From the NCBI GenBank assembly GCA_964640995.1, contig CAZXJJ010000001.1, positions 1 to 64,000 on the forward strand: 64,000 bases of DNA. Reading direction: 5' to 3'. The stretch comes from JAAYUH01 sp964640995 (GTDB taxonomy: Bacteria; Caldisericota; Caldisericia; B22-G15). The notes under the pieces are model-generated. The model searched no databases. It saw nothing but the letters and a program-made list of their open reading frames with translations, and was not told the origin of the DNA. Positions 43,301-51,869 of the stretch are shown piece by piece (within the stretch, counting starts at the first letter, position 1; every line of letters begins with the position of its first letter). The translations under genes were made by a program, and so were the position numbers.

Positions 43301-45107
43301 AACAGGAACATTTATTCCAGCAACTATAAATATAAATTTAATAAAAATTAATGATGCTCAAATAACAACATCACCAATAGTAAATCAATCAGCAAATACA
43401 ATTACAATTAAAACACCTATTCCTGTTCCAAAAGAGACAACAGCAAAAATTGAAATTTCACCTCAAGCAGGTATAATTAATCCACCTTTAGCAGGAAATT
43501 ATAAGGTTGAAGTGACAACAAATAAAGAAACAAAAGCAGCAAGTTACAATTTTGTTTTATCTCCTGCACCACCGATAAGTGACATTGAGGTTAATGTAAA
43601 ACCTCAAAGTGCTGGAAAAGAAGCAGAGTATAATATTTTATTTAGAATAAATACAAATCTTCTTGAAGGAGATAAAATTTACATTAAATTCCCAACCGGA
43701 ACAAATCTTCCACAATCAATTCTTCCAACATCAATTCAAGTTTCAGGAGTTCCATTAAGATATGAACCTCTTATTATAGGAAGATTACTTGTTATAACTC
43801 TTTCAGCACCAATAATAAAAGGAGAAAATTCAATTATCATATCAAGGAGCGCAAAAATTAGAAATCCTGAAATTCCTGATAAATATATTTTGTATCTTTA
43901 CACTTCAAGAGATTTGAATGAGGTACCATCAAAACCATATGAAATTGTTGGAACACCATATACAATAATAACAGTTACTCCTGAGTCTCCTGATGGAATA
44001 AATGCATGGTATATAACAAAACCAAAAATAAAACTTGAAGGGAAAGGAGAAGGAGTTATTGAAACTTATTATTATTGGGATGATGAAGAACCACAACTTT
44101 ATGTAGGAGAATTTACTGCAAAAGAAGGAGAACATATTTTATACTTCTATTCAAAAACAAAAGGAGTTGATAATGCAGAGCAAGTTAGATCTAGAACATT
44201 TAAAGTTGATTCAACTCCTCCAAAAATTACAATTATAGAGCCAACAATTAATTACACAAATAAGAGTGATTTAATTATTTCCGGAATAACTGAACCAACA
44301 ATTCTTGTTTCAGCACAAACATCAAGAACAACATCAAATACAAGAGGTCAATTTAATTTAATAGTTAAACTTGTGCCAGGTTTAAATACAATAAAAGTTG
44401 AAGCAATTGATTCTGCAGGAAATATTGGTGAATTTACATTAAATATAACACTTGATACCACTCCCCCATATTTATCTCTTGATCCCTCAATTACAAAATG
44501 GATGGAAGTTTTCAATGAGAATTTTGAAGTTAAAGGAAAAGTTGAGGTTGGAGCAACATTAACTATAAATGGAATGCAAGTATCTTATGACTCTCAAGGT
44601 AATTTCTCTTATACTGTAAGACTACAAGAAGGAAATAATTCAATTTCTATTGTTGCAGTTGATAAAGCAGGAAATGAAAACTCAATTTATTTGCCTGTTA
44701 AATTTATAAAGAGAACGATTTTAAAGATTAAAATTGGTTCAAGAACTGTTTATGTAAATGATAAACCACTTCAACTTGAAGCAGCACCATGGATTGATAA
44801 GAAAACTGGAAGAGCAATGGTTCCACTAAGGGTAATTGTTGAAGCATTTGGAGCAACTGTTGAATATAGATATATCTCTTTTGGAGATGAAAGAGTTTCA
44901 ATTATATTCAAATTAAAGAGAATAGATTTAAGAATTGGTTCAAATATTGCTTATATAGAAGGTTTACCGGTTAGACTTGACGCACCACCTGTAATTATAA
45001 ATGGTAGAACTTTTGTACCAATAAGATTTATAATGGAAACATTTGGTGCAAAAGTAGATTGGGACCCATTCTCAAGTGAAATAACAATAACATATCCTGC
45101 ACCATAG
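37338..45107 (+). CDS. Giant secreted surface protein 2 (about fifteen Ig-like repeats, EF-hand-like insert, stalk domain)
   Basis: A 2589-residue exported protein. The start is the ATG at 37338 because AAAGGAGG (37321-37328) lies just before it; an upstream in-frame GTG would put that site inside the gene. A signal peptide spans about 1-27 (ending VYGG). About fifteen Ig-like units follow (residues about 28-1705), each with F-x-F-x-x-I, P-F-x-I-x-I-x-A-x-D, N-G-x-W-x-G-x-V and G-x-S-N-x-F-x-V. An EF-hand-like pair interrupts the fifth unit. Then come a GSGQ-type domain, two I-x-F-P domains, a YYYWDD domain, two AGN-type Ig domains and a copper-amine-oxidase-N-like stalk (RAMVPLRVIVEAFGATVEY). 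Many N-x-T/S sequons occur. A surface-layer, matrix or adhesin role is likely but unproven. Confidence 0.85.
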   Translation: MKKGRVVLLTFIIIFSLLSVYIPKVYGGPATHFEVIVPSTAKIGVTFNITIRALDANNLIDAGYNGTINLTLNSSYGITFVSSPAIPYNFGPGDSGIKTFSITLIGSNVPVPWVLSSFTVQDTITSTINGTSSGFQVTGGILNFFTIDLSSTSITAGDYLTFKVTAKDSWNNIIGDYNGTVTFTSNDPQAEFSPSNYTFMPADNGSHTFTNGVRFKTAGLRTITVSDSAISSTSAVVTVGTSTLHHFEFYFFSTTSPIAGNPFYFRVKAVDAFGNTVTSYTGRVHFSTTDTYSSPPLSLPPDTTYLPGDFGDRPFSATLITAGPQTIYVEDTSNPLIKGNSTVNVQPQALANCSFVFDPIGSQTRNNPFSITIKVKDSFGNINTSFNGVGYNANLSSSDGSITPSVVGPFINGVWSGNITLTSSSNTMTITATDASGSSVANGTSNVFTVSDPDPVLFQFDPIGNQSKNTPFLITVKALDSFGRIVTSFNGQIKLFVSTIGGAITPNIINLTNGIWTGNVTLSSADSGAKIYANAFYGEYIYNDSDGSNFVNIGDKRLINLRNYNYNTFVASGNTDIGFSIIPFISAFPAEKHTENISANNLFDFGEYIYLDIDGNNKVSVGDKRLTPYGNYRALTYVQSNEADIGMNLISFNTFEKHTEHINSNNSYDPLIGESNVFSVSSGLVNNFEFSIISSPKTAGVPFPVTIYAKDSSGMIVTSFNQQVLLSSSPTMGVSTNPSPVVFVNGVWNGSVTLNTPSTAVKLIATYGGATGESNVFSLQGTLNHFSFSYIPSPQKVGQSFFVEITARDGNGNVVTNFIGNVNLTLNPLGPINPGVVGPFINGKWSGYITINSSFSSVQIVATDSGGSGMTGYSNTFSVLGSLDHFHFSSIGPQVSGVPFSIRIEAHDSQHNLISDLNTTLTLSSSVGNIIPTSVNLVNGVFEGNVTIDTPTPSVFITASALSKFGTSNNFSVSAGLHNFTFDLISSPQIAGTSFFVKIYARDSLGNLITNFNATVTISATTPINFIIEPTTVTFINGISSGYITLYKAANNVQLKVDFASKSGLSNTFNVLPGPLHRFKVTSNDLDPITGQYKPVGPQTVGCEFNPQPANPHPKNALRISAVDQWDNIITTYTGSVIVTSTDLNAQIAGLPLPFTLTGFVSGVRVVNTVKMMTVGIHTITVTDSSNISIKGTSNSFTVSSQTVHRFDFELIGPQTINNPFNITIFAKDINGFIVSAWDNSDTWGIYGGGACNANLTASTGGITPVTTGNFTLGIWTGSVTLNTPHPNMKITASNGFITGTSNTFTCASNVLGRLEFEAISNQTAGVPFNITIKAVDLAGSLITTWNGTALLTSSTGPGTISPTSTTAFINGRWTGSITINTPNPSVQIFAEDPITNKMGMSNIFSVFGALDHFIFDTISSPQIAGTPFTIKIYAKDSLNYTIPNFTEQVNLSVSDGTITPQITGFFNNGVWIGSVTLTKAGTNIKIIAEKIGKTGESNAITVLPAQVKNFVFSTIDAQTVNVPFSVTIKAYDEFGNLCTNFNGSVTLSAVNSTVVEPTSITFINGVWTGNVKLGTHGTDVQLRLTLATPSVISLSNKFTVAKGLHHFLISTIGNQSKGVSFEVTVTAKDEDNSTVSSFNGTVNLTCSLGVGTFEPITLGPFVNGTFTGNIKINKAGDNVTITVTDPVSGKTGISNAFKVFGDKLIFKSTPQTIDLEQKSSSIVIGLLDPQGNPLIAPTNITVNLTSNSTTGKFSEDGVNWGITSITFTSGSSEKLFYYKDSSPGAWDITVSATNYESAVQRIVVSGKIANGSGQVFMTPASGLTNERLNITFTFTATFSLSGGAIRLTIPSGFPNPQLTDPNGECFASVTPGTGVTLGTVQTQLNNLIINIQTMASGNTLTIRLNNVTLPSIEGNYTFSFFTMGQGGTLTPIVNQPQLRVDRGFSLEILSLSVNPQTASVNAGYTIIIKVGTKGELSVSDEINIKFPTGTFIPATININLIKINDAQITTSPIVNQSANTITIKTPIPVPKETTAKIEISPQAGIINPPLAGNYKVEVTTNKETKAASYNFVLSPAPPISDIEVNVKPQSAGKEAEYNILFRINTNLLEGDKIYIKFPTGTNLPQSILPTSIQVSGVPLRYEPLIIGRLLVITLSAPIIKGENSIIISRSAKIRNPEIPDKYILYLYTSRDLNEVPSKPYEIVGTPYTIITVTPESPDGINAWYITKPKIKLEGKGEGVIETYYYWDDEEPQLYVGEFTAKEGEHILYFYSKTKGVDNAEQVRSRTFKVDSTPPKITIIEPTINYTNKSDLIISGITEPTILVSAQTSRTTSNTRGQFNLIVKLVPGLNTIKVEAIDSAGNIGEFTLNITLDTTPPYLSLDPSITKWMEVFNENFEVKGKVEVGATLTINGMQVSYDSQGNFSYTVRLQEGNNSISIVAVDKAGNENSIYLPVKFIKRTILKIKIGSRTVYVNDKPLQLEAAPWIDKKTGRAMVPLRVIVEAFGATVEYRYISFGDERVSIIFKLKRIDLRIGSNIAYIEGLPVRLDAPPVIINGRTFVPIRFIMETFGAKVDWDPFSSEITITYPAP
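37420..42450 (+). repeat. About fifteen consecutive Ig-like repeats in surface protein 2
   Basis: Units of roughly 85-110 residues begin with (L/V)-x-x-F-x-F and end with S-N-x-F-x-V. The shared core has P-F-x-(I/V)-x-I-x-A-x-D, then F-N-G or equivalent, then (F/L)-x-N-G-x-W-x-G-x-(V/I)-x-(L/I). Units 2, 3 and 10 are longer variants. The third protein carries about seven more of the same family. Divergence between units is large, so these are old duplications rather than recent tandem DNA copies. Confidence 0.8.
38949..39350 (+). repeat. Two 68-residue EF-hand-like calcium-loop repeats inserted in an Ig-like domain
   Basis: Residues about 538-672 hold two copies of a unit starting GEYIY, with 12-residue loops DSDGSNFVNIGD (544-555) and DIDGNNKVSVGD (612-623). 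Asp at positions 1, 3 and 12 and Ser/Asn at 5 and 9 fit EF-hand or dockerin-like calcium coordination. Each loop is followed by KRL, an N-Y-rich stretch, D-I-G and EKHTE. The host Ig-like unit begins before and closes after the insert with GESNVFSV. Confidence 0.75.
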
Positions 45108-45126
45108 AAAGGAGAAAGAAAATTTT

Positions 45127-45186
45127 ATGAAATTTTTATATAAAGAATTTAAATTTAAAAATGATAAAAAGGAGGAAATTTTATGA
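45127..45186 (+). CDS. Nineteen-codon ORF overlapping the start of surface protein 3
   Basis: A short frame (MKFLYKEFKFKNDKKEEIL) starts at the ATG at 45127 with AAAGGAGAAAG upstream, and its TGA overlaps the ATG of the giant gene as ATGA. The giant gene's own AAAGGAGG lies inside this frame. This is the layout of a leader peptide coupled to the next gene. The peptide is charged and matches nothing I recognise; in AT-rich DNA a chance frame of this size is possible. Confidence 0.4.
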   Translation: MKFLYKEFKFKNDKKEEIL

Positions 45187-48100
45187 GTAAAAAATTAAAA
45201 TTATGTTTAATCCTACCTCTTATTTTGATTTTAATACTTTCTTATCCCTTAAAACTATCTTTTAGCGCAGCAGGTTCAGGTACTTGCGTAGTTAATCCAA
45301 CATCAGTTATACAAAATTCAACAGGTAATAACTTTGATTTTACCTTTACAGCAGCAGAACCCATGGAGAGTGGCGAAATTTCAATTACAGTTCCATCAGG
45401 TTTCAGCATTCCACAAACAACAAACCCTGCAGGAACTGGATATGTTTCTATTGATTCAAAATCTTCTGATGTCTATGTTGCTAGATTAGTCAACAATATG
45501 GATTCTTCATCAAGCTGGTTTTCATCTGATCCTGATTTAACTATATCTACCGACGCTTCAACAAGAAAAGAAGGATCTTCAATAAGGATCAGCGTTGCTG
45601 CTGCAGCAAATGCGACAAACGAAAGAGTTTATTATCAACTTCTTGCTACTGAGGATTGGAGCACATATACTGCTGTTGGATTGTGGGTAAGATCAACGGT
45701 CTATGTACCATCCGGAGCAATAGAATTTGGTTTTGCAACAACATCTGATTTATCAGGCGCAACCACTTATCCTATAGGAGCAATTTCTGCAAATACTTGG
45801 ACTTATGTAAAAATTCCTATTGCAGGTATAGCAAATGTTAAAACTTATGGTTTCATTTATAAGTCAGATTATTTTGGATCATCTTCAGGTAGTATATGGA
45901 TTGATGATTTATTAATCTCTCCTGGGAATGTAATCATTGCAGGCATGGATATAAAAGTTGGATTTCTTTCAATAACAACAGGTGGCTGGATTAAGTTGAA
46001 ATATAATAATGTTACCGCACCATCTACAACTGGTTTAAGAACTTTCACAACAAAGTCAAGAGTTGAATCTGGTCAAACTTTAACAAATATATCCACTCAA
46101 CCAACAGTTAATGTTGTTACACCTCCACCAGCAACTAAACTAGTTTTTACACCATTAGGTCCATGGTCAATGAATGCTGGTTCTTGGTTTGGAGCAATAA
46201 GAGTTGAAAGGCAAGATGCCTCAAACAATCCAGTAATAAGCGGAAACTTAACAGTTAATTTATCAACAACATCACCCCATGGGAAAGGTAAATTCAGTTT
46301 AACATCAGGAGGGACATCTGTAACTCAAGTAACAATTACTGAAGGTAATAGTTGGGTTGAATTCTGGTATTATGATGAAACAGCTGGAACATGGACAATA
46401 ACTGCATCTGCAACTGGATTAACATCAGCAAGTCAGAATATAACTGTAAATCCAGGAGTAACTACGCAGTTTGTTGTTACTCTGCCTGGAGAGACATTTC
46501 AAAACGGTAAAGGCAATATTGGAACACCATTAAATCAAACAGCAGGGATTCAATTTCAAATAAGAGTAAGATTCTGTGATGCTTATTACAATATTGTTCC
46601 TACTTGGAATGGTTTATATACACTTACTTTCAGTGGGCCAGGCCAAGCACCAGATGGCACTAATCCTAATTTTGCAGGTGATATTACACCACCATATTCA
46701 CCAAATATAAATTTTACAAATGGAGTATCTGATCCAGTTGATGTTATTTTATATAAAGCAGAAACAACATCAATAAATGTTTCAGATGCAACATATTTAG
46801 GTAATTCATCAACATTTACAGTTAACGGTGGTCCACTAAATTATTTTGCAATGCAATTTCCTGTTGTTGGAACAAAAATAGCAGGACAATCTTTTACATT
46901 GATTTTAACTTGTTATGATCAATATCAGAACCAGACAAAATTTAGTGGTACTGCTGATTTATCTTTAGTTGATGGAGTAACACTATTGCCTGTCTCTTCA
47001 CCTCCATCCCCTTTAATGACACCCTCTTCAGTTACTTTTAACAATGAAAGTTCAAAAACATTTCAAATAACAATTTATAAATCATATGATGATGCGCGTA
47101 TAAAAGCGCAAAATAGAGACGGAATTCAAATAGGTTATTCTGCTTTAATAGACATCTGGCATGGAGATTTACATCATTTTAGATTTAATAATATTGGACC
47201 TTACAAAGAACAAGGAATACCATTTTCAGTTACTATTAATGCTGAAGACCAATGGGGAAATTTAATAGATAATACAGCAGGAGCTACGCCATATACTGGA
47301 ACTGTTACTCTTTCATGTTCTCTTGGAATTGATAAAATAAGTCCAACAACTACAACTTTTACTTTAGGAAATAATGGAAAAAGAACTATTAATGTAACAA
47401 TTACTTCACCAGGGACATCTGTTACAATAACTGCAACTGATACAACATTGAATAAGACAGGTACCTCTAATTCATTCCCTGTTTTTGGAGCAATAGACCA
47501 CTATGAATTTGATAATATTGGGCCACAAGTTAAAAATCTTCAATTTCAAATAAAAGTTTATGCTAAAGATATGGTTGGAAATACATTAATAAATAATAAT
47601 GAGTGGGTAAATCTTTCAGCAGAAGCAAATGATGGAAGTCCTGTTTCAATTACAGTATCAGGAGGCAATCCTATTCAACTTGTTAACGGAGTATGGCATG
47701 GAAATGTTGCCATAAATAACCCAAATCCACAAATTAGAATTAGAGCTCAAAGAGTTGGTAATCCTCAATATGGTCTTTCCAATTGGTTTTCAGTCGCTGA
47801 TAATTCACCAACAAAATTTATTTTTGATACAATTACATCGCCTAAAATTGCTGGAACTCCATTTGCGATTACTATAAGAGCAGTTGATTATTATAACTCT
47901 CCTGTTATAAATTATAATGGTACAGCAACTCTCTCTGCTTCAACTGGTCCTGGAACAATATCACCTACAAATATTACATTTACAAATGGAGTTTGGACTG
48001 GAAATGTAACTCTTACAACGCCAAATCCTTCTGTTGTAATAACATGTTTTGATTCCTCAACCTCTGCAATGGGAACTTCAAATGCATTTCAATTAACAGG

Positions 48101-51100
48101 AGGAGTTGAAAGTTTTAAATTTTCATCTATAACTTCACCACAATATAAAAACGAAAATATTTATATCACAATTCAAGCAGTTGATGTAAATGGCCAAATT
48201 GTTACCGGATTTAATGGAACAGTTAATCTCGCTTCAACTGCTGGTACAATTTCTCCAACAACAGTTAATTTTGTAGGTGGAATGTGGAGTGGAAATGTAA
48301 AAATAAATGCTGAAGGTCAGAATATTAGAATTCAAGCAACATATGGAAGTAAAACCGGCTTTTCAGATCCATTTACAATTCTTCCATTTTCTCAACTTGT
48401 TTTTGAGCCAAATATCTCTTCGCCTCAATATGTTGATGTTCGATTTTCAATTACAGTTAAAGCAAAAACTCCATCTGGAACTCAAGCAACATGGAGTGGA
48501 ACTCTTTCTCTAACTTGCTCACTTGGAAATGATAAAATTGACAAAACTGAACTAACTATGACAAATGGAACAGCGACAGATAATATTAAAATTTCTCAAA
48601 GAGGAACAGGTATTACTTTATCAGTTCAGGCAACAGTTTATGGAACAACAATTTCTGGAACAAGTAATGCCTTTGAAGTTAAAGAAGGAAATAAACTTGT
48701 ATTTATTTCGCAACAGCAGGTTGTTCCAATTGATACAGCATCAGGTGATATAAAAGTACAAATTCAAGATCAAGATGGCAATCCTGTAAATGCTACTGCG
48801 AATGTAACAGTTAATCTTTCATCAAGTACAACAACTGGAAGATTTTCTTCTGATAAAAATACATGGAGCGCTTCAAATACATTTAGTGTAACAATTCAAT
48901 CTGGTCAAAATCAGGTAACATTTTACTATAAAGATACAACTCCTGGAGTTCATACTTTAATTGCAAAAGCAACGGGTTTGAGAGATGGAACTCAATCAAT
49001 AAGAATATCAGTTGATGGAAGTGGAGAATGCACCATAAACCCAGATTCAGCATTTGTTAGGGAAACAAATAAAGATTTTACAATAACATTTACATCAAAA
49101 GCAATAATGGATGGTGGAGAGATTCAAATAGTGTTTCCAAATGCTTTTTCTCAACCACAAAAAACCTCTCCTGCTGGTGAAGGACACATTTCTATAGCCC
49201 CTGGAACTGGTGTTTCAATTGGTGATTGGACAATTTCTGGATACACAATAACAATTCCAATAAATACAATGCCAAAAGATAGAACTATAACAATAAATTA
49301 TAAAAAGGTTACTTGTCCATCATCTACTGGAGATTACACATTTGATGTTAAAACAAAAGGACCAGGTGGAACATTAACTCCATTAGGAACAATGCCTAAG
49401 GTTACAATAACTTTAACCAGTGTTTCTGATGTAAAAGTTTCACTTGATCCAACCACTGCATCTGCTTTCGCTGAATATACAATAACATTTAAGACATCAA
49501 CTGTAGGTCAGCTTCTTTCAAATGTTGATAAAATTTATATAAAATTTCCAAGTGGAACTGAAGTTCCTGGAGTTATCGATGCTCAAAATATTCAAATAAA
49601 TACAGTTTCATTAACTTCACCACCATCAATTGATGTTCCAAAAAGAGAATTAACTTTAATAACACCAGTTGATATAGGAGCAAATTCTGATGTTACAATT
49701 AAATTTACACATAAGGCAAAAATTAAAAATCCATCTTCAACTGGAACAAATTATCAAGTTGAACTTTGGACAGATAAAGATCCAACTCGAAAACTTTCAA
49801 CTGCTTATTCAATTACATCAAAAACAAGTGTTGTTAATGTTACAGTTTCAATTAATCCTCCTGGAGCAAACTCATATGGAGATATAACAGTGGGATTTAA
49901 AATTGCAAATGCTCTTGTTAAAGATGTTCACACAATAACACTTATCTTTCCATCTGGTTTTGATGTTCCTCCTAACATTTCTCCTAATTTGATAACAGTT
50001 GGAGGTACACCTTTAACTGAAGCGCCTACAATTGACTCTGGTACAAGAACAATAACAATGTTAACTCCTAGAGATTTTGCAAAGGCAGGAACAGTTGAAG
50101 TTGTAATAAGTAAAGACGCAAAAGTTAAAAACCCAGCAAAAGCAGGAAAATATAAACTAACTGTTTATACTTCTCAAGATAGTAACCCAGTTGAATCACC
50201 TGAATTTAGTATATTAACTGAATCACAAATAAGAGATGTTAAATGCACTGTAAATCCACCAACAGTTAATAAAGTTTCAAGATGGGAGATTTCATTTAAG
50301 ACAGGAACACTTGGTGGCTTAAGCATAGGAGGAAAAATTTGGATTGAATTTCCATCTGGAACTACTATTCCAGGAACTATTCCTTCAGGTTCTGTTACAG
50401 TTGATGGACTACCAGCGGTAACTCAAAAGATTCTTGCACTTAAAATTGAGATAACAACTCCAAAAGAAATTCTTCCGAATTCAATAGTTAATATCGTTAT
50501 TACTGAAGATGCTCAAATTAAAAATCCAAGTTCGCCATCTTCAACTTATAAGATTAAACTTTCAACAACTGCAGAGCAAAATCCCGTAGAATCAGAACCA
50601 TTTACAATTTATCAACCACCTTCTTCATCTTATAGAATAGATCCAGCAAATCCAAATGGTTTATCTGGATATTACATAACAAAACCAGTAATAACTTTAA
50701 GTGCTGTTTCAAATTACGATACATCTCCAAAAATTTATTATAAATGGGGAACAGAACCTTATAAACTTTATACAGGTCCATTAACTGCACCAGAGGGAGT
50801 GAATAAATTATACTTCTATGCTGAAGATAAATTTGGAAATAAAGAAGATGAAAGAACAATAGAAGTCAAAGTTGATACAACTCCACCTGTTTTATCACTT
50901 GTCGAGCCAAAAGAGGGTGGATTTGTTAAAAGTGAACAGGTTACTGTTGTTGTTGAATCAAAAGAGGAACTCTTAGATATAACTTTAAATAACAATAAGA
51001 TGGTCAAGCAAACTGGATTTAGATATAGTTTCACAATAACAGCAAAAGAAGGGGAAAATATATTAGTTGTCAAAGGAAGAGATTTAGCAGGAAATACACA

Positions 51101-51794
51101 AGAAATATCATTTAAAATATATCTTGATAAAACTCCACCTCAGGTTAAATTCACATCACTAACTTCAGGTCAAGTGGTAACAACAAGGAGTGTAAAGATT
51201 ACTGGAGAAACAGAACCAAATTCAAAAATGAAAGTAAAGATAACTAGTGTAATTGGTACATTAAAGGAAGAAGAGTTAACATCTGATTCAAAAGGTGCAT
51301 TTGAGATTGAAGTTAGAAATCTTCCCCCAGGATTTATCGGAGTAACAGTAGAAGTAACAGATCAGGCAGGAAATGTTGGAAGAGGAACTCTTAATTTTAT
51401 TCATAAACAAACAATACTTCTTTGGGTTGGAAAGCCTGAAGCACAAATTGATAATGAATCAACTTTTGTAGACCCAGATAATAAAGCAGTTACTCCATTT
51501 ATTTTACCTCCTGGGAGAACAATGGTTCCTTTGAGATTTATATCTGAGGCATTTGGTGCAAAAGTTGAATGGGATGGAGCAACAAGAACTGTTACAATTA
51601 CATTGGGAAGCAAAACAATAAAACTTACAATTGGAGTTTACACTGCAAAAGTTGATGGTAAAGATGTAAAACTCGATGTTGCTCCAGTTATAAGAGAAGG
51701 AAGAACATTTGTTCCAATAAGATTTATATCTGAAGCATTTGGCGCAGATGTTAAATGGGATACTACTGAAAGAAAAATTACAATAACACTTTAA
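45183..51794 (+). CDS. Giant secreted surface protein 3 (jelly-roll-like insert, Ig-like repeats, stalk domain)
   Basis: A 2203-residue exported protein; signal peptide about 1-30 (ending SFSAAG), start set by AAAAGGAGG. The first mature domain (GSGTC, about 31-315) is interrupted at 93-248 by a jelly-roll-like segment. Then follow an Ig domain (VEFWYYDETAGTW), about seven F-x-F-x-x-I Ig-like repeats like those of protein 2, another FYYKDTTPG Ig domain, an uninterrupted GSGEC domain, three I-x-F-P domains, a KIYYKWG domain, two AGN-type Ig domains and a terminal copper-amine-oxidase-N-like pair (RTMVPLRFISEAFGAKVEW, RTFVPIRFISEAFGADVKW). The domain order is close to protein 2, so the two are paralogues. 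Role inferred as surface structure. Confidence 0.85.
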   Translation: MSKKLKLCLILPLILILILSYPLKLSFSAAGSGTCVVNPTSVIQNSTGNNFDFTFTAAEPMESGEISITVPSGFSIPQTTNPAGTGYVSIDSKSSDVYVARLVNNMDSSSSWFSSDPDLTISTDASTRKEGSSIRISVAAAANATNERVYYQLLATEDWSTYTAVGLWVRSTVYVPSGAIEFGFATTSDLSGATTYPIGAISANTWTYVKIPIAGIANVKTYGFIYKSDYFGSSSGSIWIDDLLISPGNVIIAGMDIKVGFLSITTGGWIKLKYNNVTAPSTTGLRTFTTKSRVESGQTLTNISTQPTVNVVTPPPATKLVFTPLGPWSMNAGSWFGAIRVERQDASNNPVISGNLTVNLSTTSPHGKGKFSLTSGGTSVTQVTITEGNSWVEFWYYDETAGTWTITASATGLTSASQNITVNPGVTTQFVVTLPGETFQNGKGNIGTPLNQTAGIQFQIRVRFCDAYYNIVPTWNGLYTLTFSGPGQAPDGTNPNFAGDITPPYSPNINFTNGVSDPVDVILYKAETTSINVSDATYLGNSSTFTVNGGPLNYFAMQFPVVGTKIAGQSFTLILTCYDQYQNQTKFSGTADLSLVDGVTLLPVSSPPSPLMTPSSVTFNNESSKTFQITIYKSYDDARIKAQNRDGIQIGYSALIDIWHGDLHHFRFNNIGPYKEQGIPFSVTINAEDQWGNLIDNTAGATPYTGTVTLSCSLGIDKISPTTTTFTLGNNGKRTINVTITSPGTSVTITATDTTLNKTGTSNSFPVFGAIDHYEFDNIGPQVKNLQFQIKVYAKDMVGNTLINNNEWVNLSAEANDGSPVSITVSGGNPIQLVNGVWHGNVAINNPNPQIRIRAQRVGNPQYGLSNWFSVADNSPTKFIFDTITSPKIAGTPFAITIRAVDYYNSPVINYNGTATLSASTGPGTISPTNITFTNGVWTGNVTLTTPNPSVVITCFDSSTSAMGTSNAFQLTGGVESFKFSSITSPQYKNENIYITIQAVDVNGQIVTGFNGTVNLASTAGTISPTTVNFVGGMWSGNVKINAEGQNIRIQATYGSKTGFSDPFTILPFSQLVFEPNISSPQYVDVRFSITVKAKTPSGTQATWSGTLSLTCSLGNDKIDKTELTMTNGTATDNIKISQRGTGITLSVQATVYGTTISGTSNAFEVKEGNKLVFISQQQVVPIDTASGDIKVQIQDQDGNPVNATANVTVNLSSSTTTGRFSSDKNTWSASNTFSVTIQSGQNQVTFYYKDTTPGVHTLIAKATGLRDGTQSIRISVDGSGECTINPDSAFVRETNKDFTITFTSKAIMDGGEIQIVFPNAFSQPQKTSPAGEGHISIAPGTGVSIGDWTISGYTITIPINTMPKDRTITINYKKVTCPSSTGDYTFDVKTKGPGGTLTPLGTMPKVTITLTSVSDVKVSLDPTTASAFAEYTITFKTSTVGQLLSNVDKIYIKFPSGTEVPGVIDAQNIQINTVSLTSPPSIDVPKRELTLITPVDIGANSDVTIKFTHKAKIKNPSSTGTNYQVELWTDKDPTRKLSTAYSITSKTSVVNVTVSINPPGANSYGDITVGFKIANALVKDVHTITLIFPSGFDVPPNISPNLITVGGTPLTEAPTIDSGTRTITMLTPRDFAKAGTVEVVISKDAKVKNPAKAGKYKLTVYTSQDSNPVESPEFSILTESQIRDVKCTVNPPTVNKVSRWEISFKTGTLGGLSIGGKIWIEFPSGTTIPGTIPSGSVTVDGLPAVTQKILALKIEITTPKEILPNSIVNIVITEDAQIKNPSSPSSTYKIKLSTTAEQNPVESEPFTIYQPPSSSYRIDPANPNGLSGYYITKPVITLSAVSNYDTSPKIYYKWGTEPYKLYTGPLTAPEGVNKLYFYAEDKFGNKEDERTIEVKVDTTPPVLSLVEPKEGGFVKSEQVTVVVESKEELLDITLNNNKMVKQTGFRYSFTITAKEGENILVVKGRDLAGNTQEISFKIYLDKTPPQVKFTSLTSGQVVTTRSVKITGETEPNSKMKVKITSVIGTLKEEELTSDSKGAFEIEVRNLPPGFIGVTVEVTDQAGNVGRGTLNFIHKQTILLWVGKPEAQIDNESTFVDPDNKAVTPFILPPGRTMVPLRFISEAFGAKVEWDGATRTVTITLGSKTIKLTIGVYTAKVDGKDVKLDVAPVIREGRTFVPIRFISEAFGADVKWDTTERKITITL
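45459..45926 (+). other. Jelly-roll-like (carbohydrate-binding-module-like) insertion
   Basis: Residues about 93-248 contain SSSSWFSSDPDLTIS, EGSSIRISV, AVGLWVRST, TWTYVKIPI and SIWIDDLLISPG. This pattern (solvent-exposed aromatic strands, then a final I-W-I-D-D-L strand) resembles concanavalin-like or CBM-type jelly rolls. It splits a GSGTC domain whose second, unsplit copy lies later in the same protein, so it is an inserted domain. Confidence 0.6.
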
Positions 51795-51817
51795 TTAAGG
51801 ATTAGAGAGAATTTTTT

Positions 51818-51837
51818 GGGGGAGAGAAATCTCCCCC
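51818..51837 (+). terminator. Terminator after surface protein 3
   Basis: GGGGGAGA (51818-51825) pairs with TCTCCCCC (51830-51837) around a GAAA tetraloop: eight pairs, mostly G-C. Only TTT follows, so efficiency downstream may be partial; the upstream ATTTTTT would serve the opposite strand. Confidence 0.65.
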
Positions 51838-51841
51838 TTTA

Positions 51842-51850
51842 TGTTATAAT
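51842..51850 (+). promoter_or_regulatory. Extended -10 promoter of surface protein 4
   Basis: TGTTATAAT fits the extended -10 form TGnTATAAT, just after the terminator and 19 bases before the ATG at 51870. There is no -35 match. The short leader carries AAAGGAGGA. Confidence 0.5.
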
Positions 51851-51869
51851 TTACCTAAAGGAGGAGATA

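Noticed and set aside
37420..51790. CRISPR-like or exact tandem DNA repeats in the giant genes
   Set aside because: The repetition is at protein level with strong divergence; no regularly spaced identical DNA repeats of 25-40 bp were seen.
51816..51869. Earlier start for surface protein 4
   Set aside because: It would run translation through the terminator hairpin and extended -10; the ATG at 51870 has a proper ribosome-binding site and signal peptide.
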